Shown: positions 5,361 through 5,432 of the stretch, piece after piece
Layout of the letters: each line of letters opens with the position of its first letter
Position numbering within the stretch: the first letter of the stretch is position 1
Source of the DNA: Lysobacteraceae bacterium
GTDB lineage: Bacteria; Patescibacteriota; Patescibacteriia; JAACEG01
DNA: 5,432 nt
Reading direction: 5' to 3'
NCBI GenBank assembly: GCA_011682665.1
Contig: JAACEG010000039.1
Location: 1-5,432, forward strand
Position numbers and translations under genes: made by a program
The notes under the pieces: generated by a model
The model's database searches: none
Told to the model about the DNA's origin: nothing
Seen by the model: only the letters and a program-made list of their open reading frames with translations

Positions 5361-5432
5361 TTACCCCTCCCAACCTCCCCTAAAAGGGGAGGAATTTTAT
5401 TTTATAATTTTTTACCCCACCTGACCTCCCCT
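5361..5432. repeat. C-rich palindromic repeat in two copies, the second cut by the window edge
   Basis: The 21-base unit starting TTACCCCTCCC (5361-5381) recurs as TTACCCCACCT (5412-5432) with 18 of 21 positions identical and a period of 51 bases. In the first copy CCTCCCC (5374-5380) pairs with GGGGAGG (5386-5392), a 7-bp stem that can gain one more T-A pair. On the plus strand imperfect T-rich sequence follows the stem. On the minus strand each copy contains four closely spaced runs of two or more G. The sequence stands out sharply from the AT-rich surroundings and is probably an intergenic repeat element. Confidence 0.6.

Noticed and set aside
5211..5432. tRNA-Trp gene or CRISPR array upstream of secE
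   Set aside because: No cloverleaf-compatible sequence is seen, and the two C-rich repeat copies, spaced 51 bases apart with an internal palindrome and an AT-rich interval, do not show a regular array of unique spacers.

Overview
The window is a very AT-rich stretch of bacterial chromosome. All seven genes lie on the minus strand, so transcription runs from high to low coordinates. In that order they are secE (5210-5004), nusG (4986-4444), rplK (4335-3913), rplA (3862-3179), rpsO (3074-2703), pnp (2600-375) and an unrecognised membrane protein gene (from 361) that runs off the left edge. Every stop codon seen is TAA, the standard genetic code fits throughout, and none of the seven starts has a recognisable Shine-Dalgarno sequence.

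The organism is probably a member of the Candidate Phyla Radiation (Patescibacteria, Parcubacteria-like). This is inferred from the base composition, the unusual junction rplK-rplA-rpsO-pnp, the absence of Shine-Dalgarno sequences, and the short GC-richer palindromic or repeat-like segments in several gene gaps. The window has no rRNA or other taxonomic marker that would settle it.

Layout: 5211-5432 is non-coding, with a repeat-rich distal part and a good promoter candidate for secE. 5210-4444 is the usual secE-nusG pair, covering protein export and transcription elongation. 4335-3179 is the rplK-rplA pair, encoding the L11 and L1 stalk proteins. The usual next genes, rplJ-rplL, are not there; rpsO and pnp follow instead, the pair known from many bacteria. 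After the pnp stop, an inverted repeat flanked by A and T tracts looks like an intrinsic terminator, yet it lies inside codons 16-24 of the downstream membrane protein ORF.

Together the genes are housekeeping: translocon, transcription-translation coupling, three ribosomal proteins and an RNA exonuclease. I see no defence system, mobile element with a transposase, CRISPR array, tRNA or rRNA, and no convincing new multi-gene system. The points most worth a second look are the terminator-like hairpin inside a coding region, the absence of Shine-Dalgarno sequences, the long charged tail on S15, the gene order, and the structured gaps.
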